DNA from: Antedon bifida
Lineage: Eukaryota > Echinodermata > Crinoidea > Comatulida > Antedonidae
DNA length: 64,000 nt
Direction of reading: 5' to 3'
NCBI GenBank assembly: GCA_963402885.1
Contig: OY727098.1
Coordinates: forward strand, 11,952,717-12,016,716
The translations under genes were made by a program, and so were the position numbers. Position 1 is the stretch's first letter, and each line of letters begins with the position of its first letter. Positions 11,544 through 25,452 of this stretch are shown here, piece by piece. The notes below the pieces were generated by a model. It had not been told where the DNA came from. It was given only the letters and a program-made list of their open reading frames with translations, and did not search any database.

Positions 11544-14500
11544 TTTTTTCGAAAATCACAAAATGGTCTAAAACGTCTCCAAATGCGATTTGAAGCTATT
11601 CTAAGCACTTTGGTGTTTTTATGTTAACAAGTTTTTTCGAAAATCACAAAATGGTCTAAAACGTCTCCAAATGCGATTTGAAGCTATTCTGCACACTTTG
11701 ATGTTTTGTGTGAAACATTTTTGTCGAAATGCTCAAAATGGTCTAAAACGTTTTTAAATACGATATTAAGCTATTTTGTGCTCTTTGATGTTTTTGTGTG
11801 AAAAGTTTTATCGAATTGCTCAAAATGGTCTAAAACGGTTTCTAATGAGATTTTAAGCACTTTGATGTTTTTCTGTAACCAAGTTTTTTCGAAAATCACA
11901 AAATGGTCTAAAACGTCTCCAAATGCGATTTGAAGCTATTCTAAGCACTTTGGTGTTTTTATGTTAACAAGTTTTTTCGAAAATAACAAAATGGTCTAAA
12001 ATGTCTCCAAATGCGATTTGAAGCTATTCTTAGCACTTTGGTGTTTTTATGTTAACAAGTTTTTTCGAAAATCACAAAATGGTCTAAAACGTCTCCAAAT
12101 GCGATTTGAAGCTATTCTGCACACTTTGATGTTTTGTGTGAAAAATTTTTGTCGAAATGCTCAAAATGGTCTAAAACGTTTTTAAATACGATATTAAGCT
12201 ATTTTGTGCTCTTTGATGTTTTTGTGTGAAAAGTTTTATCGAATTGCTCAAAATGGTCTAAAACGGTTTATAATGAGATTTTAAGCACTTTGATGTTTTT
12301 GTGTAACCAAGTTTTTTCGAAAATCACAAAATGGTCTAAAACGTCTCCAAATGCGATTTGAAGCTATTCTAAGCACTTTGGTGTTTTTATGTTAACAAGT
12401 TCTTTCGAAAATCACAAAATGGTCTAAAACGTTTTTAAATACGATATTAAGCTATTTTGTGCTCTTTGATGTTTTTGTGTGAAAAGTTTTATCGAATTGC
12501 TCAAAATGGTCTAAAACGGTTTCTAATGAGATTTTAAGCACTTTGATGTTTTTCTATAACCAAGTTTTTTCGAAAATCACAAAATGGTCTAAAACGTCTC
12601 CAAATGCGATTTGAAGCTATTCTAAGCACTTTGGTGTTTTTATGTTAACAAGTTTTTTCGAAAATAACAAAATGGTCTAAAATGTCTCCAAATGCGATTT
12701 GAAGCTATTCTTAGCACTTTGGTGTTTTTATGTTAACAAGTTTTTTCGAAAATCACAAAATGGTCTAAAACGTCTCCAAATGCGATTTGAAGCTATTCTG
12801 CACACTTTGATGTTTTGTGTGAAAAATTTTTGTCGAAATGCTCAAAATGGTCTAAAACGTTTTTAAATACGATATTAAGCTATTTTGTGCTCTTTGATGT
12901 TTTTATGTGAAAAGTTTTATCGAATTGCTCAAAATGGTCTAAAATGGTTTATAATGAGATTTTAAGCAATTTGATGTTTTTGTGTAACCAAGTTTTTTCG
13001 AAAATCACAAAATGGTCTAAAACGTCTCCAAATGCGATTTGAAGCTATTCTAAGCACTTTGGTGTTTTTATGTTAACAAGTTTTTTCGAAAATCACAAAA
13101 TGGTCTAAAACGTCTCCAAATGCGATTTGAAGCTATTCTGTACACTTTGATGTTTTTTTGAAATTTTTTTGTCGAAATGCTCAAAATGGTCTAAAACGTT
13201 TTTAAATACGATATTAAGCTATTTTGTGCTCTTTGATGTTTTTGTGTGAAAAGTTTTATCGAATTGCTCAAAATGGTCTAAAACGGTTTCTAATGAGATT
13301 TAAAGCACTTTGATGTTTTTCTGTAACCAAGTTTTTTCGAAAATCACAAAATGGTCTAAAACGTCTCCAAATGCGATTTGAAGCTATTCTGCACACTTTG
13401 ATGTTTTGTGTGAAAAATTTTTGTCGAAATGCTCAAAATGGTCAAAAACGTTTTTAAATACGATATTAAGCTATTTTGTGCTCTTTGATGTTTTTGTGTG
13501 AAAAGTTTTATCGAATTGCTCAAACTGGTCTAAAACGGTTTCTAATGAGATTTTAAGCACTTTGATGTTTTTCTGTAACCAAGTTTTTTCGAAAATCACA
13601 AAATAGTCTAAAACGTCTCCAAATGCGATTTGAAGCTATTCTAAGCACTTTGGTGTTTTTATGTTAACAAGTTTTTTCGAAAATAACAAAATGGTCTAAA
13701 ATGTCTCCAAATGCGATTTGAAGCTATTCTTAGCACTTTGGTGTTTTTATGTTAACAAGTTTTTTCGAAAATCACAAAATGGTCTAAAACGTCTCCAAAT
13801 GCGATTTGAAGCTATTCTGCACACTTTGATGTTTTGTGTGAAAAATTTTTGTCGAAATGCTCAAAATGGTCTAAAACGTTTTTAAATACGATATTAAGCT
13901 ATTTTGTGCTCTTTGATGTTTTTGTGTGAAAAGTTTTATCGAATTGCTCAAAATGGTCTAAAACGGTTTATAATGAGATTTTAAGCACTTTGATGTTTTT
14001 GTGTAACCAAGTTTTTTCGAAAATCACAAAATGGTCTAAAACGTCTCCAAATGCGATTTGAAGCTATTCTAAGCACTTTGGTGTTTTTATGTTAACAAGT
14101 TCTTTCGAAAATCACAAAATGGTCTAAAACGTTTTTAAATACGATATTAAGCTATTTTGTGCTCTTTGATGTTTTTGTGTGAAAAGTTTTATCGAATTGC
14201 TCAAAATGGTCTAAAACGGTTTATAATGAGATTTTAAGCACTTTGATGTTTTTGTGTAACCAAGTTTTTTCGAAAATCACAAAATGGTCTAAAACGTCTC
14301 CAAATGCGATTTGAAGCTATTCTAAGCACTTTGGTGTTTTTATGATAACAAGTTTTTTCGAAAATCACAAAATGGTCTAAAACGTCTCCAAATGCGATTT
14401 GAAGCTATTCTAAGCACTTTGGTGTTTTTATGTTAACAAGTTTTTTCGAAAATCACAAAATGGTCTAAAACGTTTTTAAATACGATATTAAGCTATTTTG

Positions 14501-14869
14501 TGCTCTTTGATGTTTTTGTGTGAAAAGTTTTATCGAATTGCTCAAAATGGTCTAAAACGGTTTCTAATGAGATTTTAAGCACTTTGATGTTTTTCTGTAA
14601 CCAAGTTTGTTCGAAAATCACAAAATGGTCTAAAACGTCTCCAAATGCGATTTGAAGCTATTCTAAGCACTTTGGTGTTTTTATGATAACAAGTTTTTTC
14701 GAAAATCACAAAATGGTCTAAAACGTCTCCAAATGCGATTTGAAGCTATTCTAAGCACTTTGGTGTTTTTATGTTAACAAGTTTTTTCGAAAATCACAAA
14801 ATGGTCTAAAACGTCTCCAAATGCGATTTGAAGCTATTCTAAGCACTTTGGTGTTTTTATGTTAACAAG
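11544..14869. repeat. Fused partial HOR copies lacking an anchor (3,326 bp)
   Basis: After one ordinary A the array jumps to position 14 (GCACAC with GAAACA, 11,691) and then follows the same path as 4,105-7,444 at an offset of 7,506: positions 14-23, a C4-type monomer after the GTTCTTTCG hybrid at 12,399, a second run of positions 5-31 with GTACAC plus T-run at 13,140, GGTCAAAAACG, AAACTGG and AAATAGTC, and the second hybrid at 14,099. It ends at the anchor at 14,870. Confidence 0.85.
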
Positions 14870-14950
14870 TTTTTTCGAAAATCACAAAATGGTCTAAAAC
14901 GTCTCCAAATGCGATTTGAAACTATTCTGTACACTTTGATGGTTTTTGTG
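11611..14950. repeat. 3.3-kb segment duplicated from 4,105-7,444
   Basis: Partner of 4,105-7,444; 12,150-13,240 is also echoed at 62,910-64,000 (offset 50,760). Confidence 0.87.
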
Positions 14951-16665
14951 AAAATTTTTTGTCGAAATGCTCAAAATGGTCTAAAACGTTTTTAAATACG
15001 ATATTAAGCTATTTTGTGCTCTTTGATGTTTTTGTGTGAAAAGTTTTATCGAATTGCTCAAAATGGTCTAAAACGGTTTCTAATGAGATTTTAAGCACTT
15101 TTATGTTTTTCTGTAACCAAGTTTTTTCGAAAATCACAAAATGGTCTAAAACGTCTCCAAATGCGATTTGAAGCTATTCTAAGCACTTTGGTGTTTTTAT
15201 GTTAACATGTTTTTTCGAAAATAACAAAATGGTCTAAAATGTCTCCAACTGCGATTTGAAGCTATTCTTAGCACTTTGGTGTTTTTCTATAACCAAGTTT
15301 TTTCGAAAATCACAAAATGGTCTAAAACGTCTCCAAATGCGATTTGAAGCTATTCTAAGCACTTTGGTGTTTTTATGTTAACAAGTTTTTTCGAAAATAA
15401 CAAAATGGTCTAAAATGTCTCCAAATGCGATTTGAAGCTATTCTTAGCACTTTGGTGTTTTTATGTTAACAAGTTTTTTCGAAAATCACAAAATGGTCTA
15501 AAACGTCTCCAAATGCGATTTGAAGCTATTCTGCACACTTTGATGTTTTGTGTGAAAAATTTTTGTCGAAATGCTCAAAATGGTCCAAAACGTTTTTAAA
15601 TACGATATTAAGTTATTTTGTGCTCTTTGATGTTTTTATGTGAAAAGTTTTATCGAATTGCTCAAAATGGTCTAAAATGGTTTATAATGAGATTTTAAGC
15701 AATTTGATGTTTTTGTGTAACCAAGTTTTTTCGAAAATCACAAAATGGTCTAAAACGTCTCCAAATGCGATTTGAAGCTATTCTAAGCACTTTGGTGTTT
15801 TTATGTTAACAAGTTTTTTCGAAAATCACAAAATGGTCTAAAACGTCTCCAAATGCGATTTGAAGCTATTCTGTAGACTTTAATTTTTTTTGTGAAAAAT
15901 TTTTGTCGAAATGCTCAAAATGGTCTAAAACGTTTTTAAATTCGATATTAAGCTATTTTGTGCTCTTTGATGTTTTTGTGTGAAAAGTTTTATCGAATTG
16001 CTCAAAATGGTCTAAAACGGTTTCTAATGAGATTTAAAGCACTTTGATGTTTTTCTGTAACCAAGTTTTTTCGAAAATCACAAAATGGTCTAAAACGTCT
16101 CCAAATGCGATTTGAAGCTATTCTGCACACTTTGATGTTTTGTGTGAAACATTTTTGTCGAAATGCTCAAAATGGTCTAAAACGTTTTTAAATACGATAT
16201 TAAGCTATTTTGTGCTCTTTGATGTTTTTGTGTGAAAAGTTTTATCGAATTGCTCAAAATGGTCTAAAACGGTTTCTAATGAGATTTTAAGCACTTTGAT
16301 GTTTTTCTGTAACCAAGTTTTTTCGAAAATCACAAAATGGTCTAAAACGTCTCCAAATGCGATTTGAAGCTATTCTAAGCACTTTGGTGTTTTTATGTTA
16401 ACATGTTTTTTCGAAAATAACAAAATGGTCTAAAATGTCTCCAAATGCGATTTGAAGCTATTCTTAGCACTTTGGTGTTTTTCTATAACCAAGTTTTTTC
16501 GAAAATCACAAAATGGTCTAAAACGTCTCCAAATGCGATTTGAAGCTATTCTAAGCACTTTGGTGTTTTTATGTTAACAAGTTTTTTCGAAAATAACAAA
16601 ATGGTCTAAAATGTCTCCAAATGCGATTTGAAGCTATTCTTAGCACTTTGGTGTTTTTATGTTAA
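13950..16665. repeat. 2.7-kb segment duplicated at 35,360-38,075
   Basis: Offset 21,412 (hybrid 14,099 and 35,511; GAAAC 14,917 and 36,329; GTAGAC with TTTAATTTT 15,873 and 37,285). The left limit is fuzzy because ordinary HOR similarity continues. Confidence 0.82.
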
Positions 16666-18459
16666 CAAGTTTTTTCGAAAATCACAAAATGGTCTAAAAC
16701 GTCTCCAAATGCGATTTGAAGCTATTCTGCACACTTTGATGTTTTGTGTGAAAAATTTTTGTCGAAATGCTCAAAATGGTCTAAAACGTTTTTAAATACG
16801 ATATTAAGTTATTTTGTGCTCTTTGATGTTTTTATGTGAAAAGTTTTATCGAATTGCTCAAAATGGTCTAAAATGGTTTATAATGAGATTTTAAGCAATT
16901 TGATGTTTTTGTGTAACCAAGTTTTTTCGAAAATCACAAAATGGTCTAAAACGTCTCCAAATGCGATTTGAAGCTATTCTAAGCACTTTGGTGTTTTTAT
17001 GTTAACAAGTTTTTTCGAAAATCACAAAATGGTCTAAAACGTCTCCAAATGCGATTTGAAGCTATTCTGTAGACTTTGATGTTTTTTGTGAAAAATTTTT
17101 GTCGAAATGCTCAAAATGGTCTAAAACGTTTTTAAATACGATATTAAGCTATTTTGTGCTCTTTGATGTTTTTGTGTGAAAAGTTTTATCGAATTGCTCA
17201 AAATGGTCTAAAACGGTTTCTAATGAGATTTAAAGCACTTTGATGTTTTTCTGTAACCAAGTTTTTTCGAAAATCACAAAATGGTCTAAAACGTCTCCAA
17301 ATGCGATTTGAAGCTATTCTGCACACTTTGATGTTTTGTGTGAAACATTTTTGTCGAAATGCTCAAAATGGTCTAAAACGTTTTTAAATACGATATTAAG
17401 CTATTTTGTGCTCTTTGATGTTTTTGTGTGAAAAGTTTTATCGAATTGCTCAAAATGGTCTAAAACGGTTTCTAATGAGATTTTAAGCACTTTGATGTTT
17501 TTCTGTAACCAAGTTTTTTCGAAAATCACAAAATGGTCTAAAACGTCTCCAAATGCGATTTGAAGCTATTCTAAGCACTTTGGTGTTTTTATGTTAACAA
17601 GTTTTTTCGAAAATAACAAAATGGTCTAAAATGTCTCCAAATGCGATTTGAAGCTATTCTTAGCACTTTGGTGTTTTTATGTTAACAAGTTTTTTCGAAA
17701 ATCACAAAATGGTCTAAAACGTCTCCAAATGCGATTTGAAGCTATTCTGCACACTTTGATGTTTTGTGTGAAAAATTTTTGTCGAAATGCTCAAAATGGT
17801 CTAAAACGTTTTTAAATACGATATTAAGCTATTTTGTGCTCTTTGATGTTTTTGTGTGAAAAGTTTTATCGAATTGCTCAAAATGGTCTAAAACGGTTTA
17901 TAATGAGATTTTAAGCACTTTGATGTTTTTGTGTAACCAAGTTTTTTCGAAAATCACAAAATGATCTAAAACGTCTCCAAATGCGATTTGAAGCTATTCT
18001 AAGCACTTTGGTGTTTTTATGTTAACAAGTTCTTTCGAAAATCACAAAATGGTCTAAAACGTTTTTAAATACGATATTAAGCTATTTTGTGCTCTTTGAT
18101 GTTTTTGTGTGAAAAGTTTTATCGAATTGCTCAAAATGGTCTAAAACGGTTTATAATGAGATTTTAAGCACTTTGATGTTTTTGTGTAACCAAGTTTTTT
18201 CGAAAATCACAAAATGGTCTAAAACGTCTCCAAATGCGATTTGAAGCTATTCTAAGCACTTTGGTGTTTTTATGATTAACAAGTTTTTTCGAAAATCACA
18301 AAATGGTCTAAAACGTCTCCAAATGCGATTTGAAGCTATTCTAAGCACTTTGGTGTTTTTATGTTAACAAGTTTTTTCGAAAATCACAAAATGGTCTAAA
18401 ACGTCTCCAAATGCGATTTGAAGCTATTCTAAGCACTTTGGTGTTTTTATGTTAACAAG
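14870..18459. repeat. Rearranged HOR region with a 1,196-bp tandem duplication (3,590 bp)
   Basis: Begins with a GAAACTATTC anchor. It carries GTTAACATG tails (15,201 and 16,397), CTCCAACTGCG (15,246), and A monomers whose tail has become CTATAACC. GTAGAC occurs at 15,873 and 17,069; both marker pairs are 1,196 bp apart, so about 14 monomers were duplicated side by side. The first GTAGAC copy has a TTTAATTTTTTTT tail that the second lacks. The end holds AAATGATCTAAAACG (17,961), the hybrid at 18,029 and an ATGATTAACAAG tail (18,274). Confidence 0.85.
15102..17493. repeat. 1,196-bp tandem duplication (about 14 monomers, two copies)
   Basis: GTTAACATG at 15,201 and 16,397, and GTAGAC at 15,873 and 17,069, are both 1,196 bp apart. 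Copy 1 has CTCCAACTGCG, GGTCCAAAACG and AATTCGATATT, which copy 2 lacks. Confidence 0.87.
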
Positions 18460-21400
18460 TTTTTTCGAAAATCACAAAATGGTCTAAAACGTCTCCAAAT
18501 GCGATTTGAAGCTATTCTGTACACTTTGATGGTTTTTGTGAACATTTTTTGTCGAAATGCTCAAAATGGTCTAAAACGTTTTTAAATACGATATTAAGCT
18601 ATTTTGTGCTCTTTGATGTTTTTGTGTGAAAAGTTTTATCGAATTGCTCAAAATGGTCTAAAACGGTTTCTAATGAGATTTTAAGCACTTTGATGTTTTT
18701 CTATAACCAAGTTTTTTCGAAAATCACAAAATGGTCTAAAACGTCTCCAAATGCGATTTGAAGCTATTCTAAGCACTTTGGTGTTTTTATGTTAACAAGT
18801 TTTTTCGAAAATAACAAAATGGTCTAAAATGTCTCCAAATGCGATTTGAAGCTATTCTTAGCACTTTGGTGTTTTTATGTTAACAAGTTTTTTCGAAAAT
18901 CACAAAATGGTCTAAAACGTCTCCAAATGCGATTTGAAGCTATTCTGCACACTTTGATGTTTTGTGTGAAAAATTTTTGTCGAAATGCTCAAAATGGTCT
19001 AAAACGTTTTTAAATACGATATTAAGTTATTTTGTGCTCTTTGATGTTTTTATGTGAAAGGTTTTATCGAATTGCTCAAAATGGTCTAAAATGGTTTATA
19101 ATGAGATTTTAAGCAATTTGATGTTTTTGTGTAACCAAGTTTTTTCGAAAATCACAAAATGGTCTAAAACGTCTCCAAATGCGATTTGAAGCTATTCTAA
19201 GCACTTTGGTGTTTTTATGTTAACAAGTTTTTTCGAAAATCACAAAATGGTCTAAAACGTCTCCAAATGCGATTTGAAGCTATTCTGTAGACTTTGATGT
19301 TTTTTGTGAAAAATTTTTGTCGAAATGCTCAAAATGGTCTAAAACGTTTTTAAATACGATATTAAGCTATTTTGTGCTCTTTGATGTTTTTGTGTGAAAA
19401 GTTTTATCGAATTGCTCAAAATGGTCTAAAACGGTTTCTAATGAGATTTAAAGCACTTTGATGTTTTTCTGTAACCAAGTTTTTTCGAAAATCACAAATT
19501 GGTCTAAAACGTCTCCAAATGCGATTTGAAGCTATTCTGCACAGTTTGATGTTTTGTGTGAAACATTTTTGTCGAAATGCTCAAAATGGTCTAAAACGTT
19601 TTTAAATACGATATTAAGCTATTTTGGGCTCTTTGATGTTTTTGTGTGAAAAGTTTTATCGAATTGCTCAAAATGGTCTAAAACGGTTTCTAATGAGATT
19701 TTAAGCACTTTGATGTTTTTCTATAACCAAGTTTTTTCGAAAATCACAAAATGGTCTAAAACGTCTCCAAATGCGATTTGAAGCTATTCTAAGCACTTTG
19801 GTGTTTTTATGTTAACAAGTTTTTTCGAAAATAACAAAATGGTCTAAAATGTCTCCAAATGCGATTTGAAGCTATTCTTAGCACTTTGGTGTTTTTATGT
19901 TAACAAGTTTTTTCGAAAATCACAAAATGGTCTAAAACGTCTCCAAATGCGATTTGAAGCTATTCTGCACACTTTGATGTTTTGTGTGAAAAATTTTTGT
20001 CGAAATGCTCAAAATGGTCTAAAACGTTTTTAAATACGATATTAAGCTATTTTGTGCTCTTTGATGTTTTTGTGTGAAAAGTTTTATCGAATTGCTCAAA
20101 ATGGTCTAAAACGGTTTATAATGAGATTTTAAGCACTTTGATGTTTTTGTGTAACCAAGTTTTTTCGAAAATCACAAAATGGTCTAAAACGTCTCCAAAT
20201 GCGATTTGAAGCTATTCTAAGCACTTTGGTGTTTTTATGTTAACAAGTTCTTTCGAAAATCACAAAATGGTCTAAAACGTTTTTAAATACGATATTAAGC
20301 TATTTTGTGCTCTTTGATGTTTTTGTGTGAAAAGTTTTATCGAATTGCTCAAAATGGTCTAAAACGGTTTATAATGAGATTTTAAGCACTTTGATGTTTT
20401 TGTGTAACCAAGTTTTTTCGAAAATCACAAAATGGTCTAAAACGTCTCCAAATGCGATTTGAAGCTATTCTAAGCACTTTGGTGTTTTTATGATAACAAG
20501 TTTTTTCGAAAATCACAAAATGGTCTAAAACGTCTCCAAATGCGATTTGAAGCTATTCTAAGCACTTTGGTGTTTTTATGTTAACAAGTTTTTTCGAAAA
20601 TCATAAAATGGTCTAAAACGTTTTTAAATACGATATTAAGCTATTTTGTGCTCTTTGATGTTTTTGTGTGAAAAGTTTTATCGAATTGCTCAAAATGGTC
20701 TAAAACGGTTTCTAATGAGATTTTAAGCACTTTGATGTTTTTCTGTAACCAAGTTTGTTCGAAAATCACAAAATGGTCTAAAACATCTCCAAATGCGATT
20801 TGAAGCTATTCTAAGCACTTTGATGTTTTTGTGTAACCAAGTTTTTTCGAAAATCACAAAATGGTCTAAAACGTCTCCAAATGCGATTTGAAGCTATTCT
20901 AAGCACTTTGGTGTTTTTATGATAACAAGTTTTTTCGAAAATCACAAAATGGTCTAAAACGTCTCCAAATGCGATTTGAAGCTATTCTAAGCACTTTGGT
21001 GTTTTTATGTTAACAAGTTTTTTCGAAAATCACAAAATGGTCTAAAACGTCTCCAAATGCGATTTGAAACTATTCTGTACACTTTGATGGTTTTTGTGAA
21101 AATTTTTTGTCGAAATGCTCAAAATGGTCTAAAACGTTTTTAAATACGATATTAAGCTATTTTGTGCTCTTTGATGTTTTTGTGTGAAAAGTTTTATCGA
21201 ATTGCTCAAAATGGTCTAAAACGGTTTCTAATGAGATTTTAAGCACTTTTATGTTTTTCTGAAACCAAGTTTTTTCGAAAATCACAAAATGGTCTAAAAC
21301 GTCTCCAAATGCGATTTGAAGCTATTCTAAGCACTTTGGTGTTTTTATGTTAACAAGTTTTTTCGAAAATAACAAAATGGTCTAAAATGTCTCCAAATGC

Positions 21401-22435
21401 GATTTGAAGCTATTCTTAGCACTTTGGTGTTTTTATGTTAACAAGTTTTTTTCGAAAATCACAAAATGGTCTAAAACGTCTCCAAATGCGATTTGAAGCT
21501 ATTCTAAGCACTTTGGTGTTTTTATGTTAACAAGTTTTTTCGAAAATAACAAAATGGTCTAAAATGTCTCCAAATGCGATTTGAAGCTATTCTTAGCACT
21601 TTGGTGTTTTTATGTTAACAAGTTTTTTCGAAAATCACAAAATGGTCTAAAACGTCTCCAAATGCGATTTGAAGCTATTCTGCACACTTTGATGTTTTGT
21701 GTGAAAAATTTTTGTCGAAATGCTCAAAATGGTCTAAAACGTTTTTAAATACGATATTAAGTTATTTTGTGCTCTTTGATGTTTTTATGTGAAAAGTTTT
21801 ATCGAATTGCTCAAAATGGTCTAAAATGGTTTATAATGAGATTTTAAGCAATTTGATGTTTTTGTGTAACCAAGTTTTTTCGAAAATCACAAAATGGTCT
21901 AAAACGTCTCCAAATGCGATTTGAAGCTATTCTAAGCACTTTGGTGTTTTTATGTTAACAAGTTTTTTCGAAAATCACAAAATGGTCTAAAACGTCTCCA
22001 AATGCGATTTGAAGCTATTCTGCACACTTTGATGTTTTGTGTGAAAAATTTTTGTCGAAATGCTCAAAATGGTCTAAAACGTTTTTAAATACGATATTAA
22101 GCTATTTTGTGCTCTTTGATGTTTTTGTGTGAAAAGTTTTATCGAATTGCTCAAAATGGTCTAAAACGGTTTCTAATGAGATTTAAAGCACTTTGATGTT
22201 TTTCTGTAACCAAGTTTTTTCGAAAATCACAAAATGGTCTAAAACGTCTCCAAATGCGATTTGAAGCTATTCTGCACACTTTGATGTTTTGTGTGAAACA
22301 TTTTTGTCGAAATGCTCAAAATGGTCTAAAACGTTTTTAAATACGATATTAAGCTATTTTGTGCTCTTTGATGTTTTTGTGTGAAAAGTTTTATCGAATT
22401 GCTCAAAATGGTCTAAAACGGTTTCTAATGAGATT
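17690..22435. repeat. Segment duplicated at 44,895-49,555
   Basis: Offset 27,206 from about 17,690 (GCACAC 17,749 and 44,955; AAATGATCTAAAACG 17,961 and 45,167; GATTAAC 18,274 and 45,480; GTAGAC 19,287 and 46,493), changing to 27,118 after an 88-bp loss in the partner. The match ends where the partner's C has TTTTATG with CTGTAACC near 49,560. Confidence 0.87.
18460..21017. repeat. HOR copy lacking one B, 30 monomers (2,558 bp)
   Basis: The same as the first copy in the window (109-2,413) but with block 23-25 present (hybrid at 20,247). Like that copy it has the anchor fused to the GAACAT tail, TCATAAAATGG (20,601), CATCTCC (20,784) and the position-29 A with a C-type tail. 2,645 minus 87 equals the observed length. 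Confidence 0.9.
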
Positions 22436-25400
22436 TTAAGCACTTTGATGTTTTTCTGTAACCAAGTTTTTTCGAAAATCACAAAATGGTCTAAAACGTC
22501 TCCAAATGCGATTTGAAGCTATTCTAAGCACTTTGGTGTTTTTATGTTAACAAGTTTTTTCGAAAATAACAAAATGGTCTAAAATGTCTCCAAATGCGAT
22601 TTGAAGCTATTCTTAGCACTTTGGTGTTTTTATGTTAACAAGTTTTTTCGAAAATCACAAAATGGTCTAAAACGTCTCCAAATGCGATTTGAAGCTATTC
22701 TGCACACTTTGATGTTTTGTGTGAAAAATTTTTGTCGAAATGCTCAAAATGGTCTAAAACGTTTTTAAATACGATATTAAGCTATTTTGTGCTCTTTGAT
22801 GTTTTTGTGTGAAAAGTTTTATCGAATTGCTCAAAATGGTCTAAAACGGTTTATAATGAGATTTTAAGCACTTTGATGTTTTTGTGTAACCAAGTTTTTT
22901 CGAAAATCACAAAATGGTCTAAAACGTCTCCAAATGCGATTTGAAGCTATTCTAAGCACTTTGGTGTTTTTATGTTAACAAGTTCTTTCGAAAATCACAA
23001 AATGGTCTAAAACGTTTTTAAATACGATATTAAGCTATTTTGTGCTCTTTGATGTTTTTGTGTGAAAAGTTTTATCGAATTGCTCAAAATGGTCTAAAAC
23101 GGTTTCTAATGAGATTTTAAGCACTTTGATGTTTTTCTATAACCAAGTTTTTTCGAAAATCACAAAATGGTCTAAAACGTCTCCAAATGCGATTTGAAGC
23201 TATTCTAAGCACTTTGGTGTTTTTATGTTAACAAGTTTTTTCGAAAATAACAAAATGGTCTAAAATGTCTCCAAATGCGATTTGAAGCTATTCTTAGCAC
23301 TTTGGTGTTTTTATGTTAACAAGTTTTTTCGAAAATCACAAAATGGTCTAAAACGTCTCCAAATGCGATTTGAAGCTATTCTGCACACTTTGATGTTTTG
23401 TGTGAAAAATTTTTGTCGAAATGCTCAAAATGGTCTAAAACGTTTTTAAATACGATATTAAGCTATTTTGTGCTCTTTGATGTTTTTATGTGAAAAGTTT
23501 TATCGAATTGCTCAAAATGGTCTAAAATGGTTTATAATGAGATTTTAAGCAATTTGATGTTTTTGTGTAACCAAGTTTTTTCGAAAATCACAAAATGGTC
23601 TAAAACGTCTCCAAATGCGATTTGAAGCTATTCTAAGCACTTTGGTGTTTTTATGTTAACAAGTTTTTTCGAAAATCACAAAATGGTCTAAAACGTCTCC
23701 AAATGCGATTTGAAGCTATTCTGTACACTTTGATGTTTTTTTGAAAAATTTTTGTCGAAATGCTCAAAATGGTCTAAAACGTTTTTAAATACGATATTAA
23801 GCTATTTTGTGCTCTTTGATGTTTTTGTGTGAAAAGTTTTATCGAATTGCTCAAAATGGTCTAAAACGGTTTCTAATGAGATTTAAAGCACTTTGATGTT
23901 TTTCTGTAACCAAGTTTTTTCGAAAATCACAAAATGGTCTAAAACGTCTCCAAATGCGATTTGAAGCTATTCTGCACACTTTGATGTTTTGTGTGAAAAA
24001 TTTTTGTCGAAATGCTCAAAATGGTCAAAAACGTTTTTAAATACGATATTAAGCTATTTTGTGCTCTTTGATGTTTTTGTGTGAAAAGTTTTATCGAATT
24101 GCTCAAACTGGTCTAAAACGGTTTCTAATGAGATTTTAAGCACTTTGATGTTTTTCTGTAACCAAGTTTTTTCGAAAATCACAAAATAGTCTAAAACGTC
24201 TCCAAATGCGATTTGAAGCTATTCTAAGCACTTTGGTGTTTTTATGTTAACAAGTTTTTTCGAAAATAACAAAATGGTCTAAAATGTCTCCAAATGCGAT
24301 TTGAAGCTATTCTTAGCACTTTGGTGTTTTTATGTTAACAAGTTTTTTCGAAAATCACAAAATGGTCTAAAACGTCTCCAAATGCGATTTGAAGCTATTC
24401 TGCACACTTTGATGTTTTGTGTGAAAAATTTTTGTCGAAATGCTCAAAATGGTCTAAAACGTTTTTAAATACGATATTAAGCTATTTTGTGCTCTTTGAT
24501 GTTTTTGTGTGAAAAGTTTTATCGAATTGCTCAAAATGGTCTAAAACGGTTTATAATGAGATTTTAAGCACTTTGATGTTTTTGTGTAACCAAGTTTTTT
24601 CGAAAATCACAAAATGGTCTAAAACGTCTCCAAATGCGATTTGAAGCTATTCTAAGCACTTTGGTGTTTTTATGTTAACAAGTTCTTTCGAAAATCACAA
24701 AATGGTCTAAAACGTTTTTAAATACGATATTAAGCTATTTTGTGCTCTTTGATGTTTTTGTGTGAAAAGTTTTATCGAATTGCTCAAAATGGTCTAAAAC
24801 GGTTTATAATGAGATTTTAAGCACTTTGATGTTTTTGTGTAACCAAGTTTTTTCGAAAATCACAAAATGGTCTAAAACGTCTCCAAATGCGATTTGAAGC
24901 TATTCTAAGCACTTTGGTGTTTTTATGATAACAAGTTTTTTCGAAAATCACAAAATGGTCTAAAACGTCTCCAAATGCGATTTGAAGCTATTCTAAGCAC
25001 TTTGGTGTTTTTATGTTAACAAGTTTTTTCGAAAATCACAAAATGGTCTAAAACGTTTTTAAATACGATATTAAGCTATTTTGTGCTCTTTGATGTTTTT
25101 GTGTGAAAAGTTTTATCGAATTGCTCAAAATGGTCTAAAACGGTTTCTAATGAGATTTTAAGCACTTTGATGTTTTTCTGTAACCAAGTTTGTTCGAAAA
25201 TCACAAAATGGTCTAAAACGTCTCCAAATGCGATTTGAAGCTATTCTAAGCACTTTGGTGTTTTTATGATAACAAGTTTTTTCGAAAATCACAAAATGGT
25301 CTAAAACGTCTCCAAATGCGATTTGAAGCTATTCTAAGCACTTTGGTGTTTTTATGTTAACAAGTTTTTTCGAAAATCACAAAATGGTCTAAAACGTCTC

Positions 25401-25452
25401 CAAATGCGATTTGAAGCTATTCTAAGCACTTTGGTGTTTTTATGTTAACAAG
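21018..25452. repeat. Two fused incomplete HOR copies, second copy of 2,930-7,363 (4,435 bp)
   Basis: Monomer order matches 2,930-7,363, including TTTTATG with CTGAAACC, the C4 jump after the hybrid at 22,982, GGTCAAAAACG, AAACTGG, AAATAGTC and the hybrid at 24,682. One extra T in the T-run near 21,446 (seven T instead of six) accounts for the one-base length difference. It ends at the GGTATAAAACG anchor (25,474), whereas the partner copy has GGTCTAAAACG there. Confidence 0.88.
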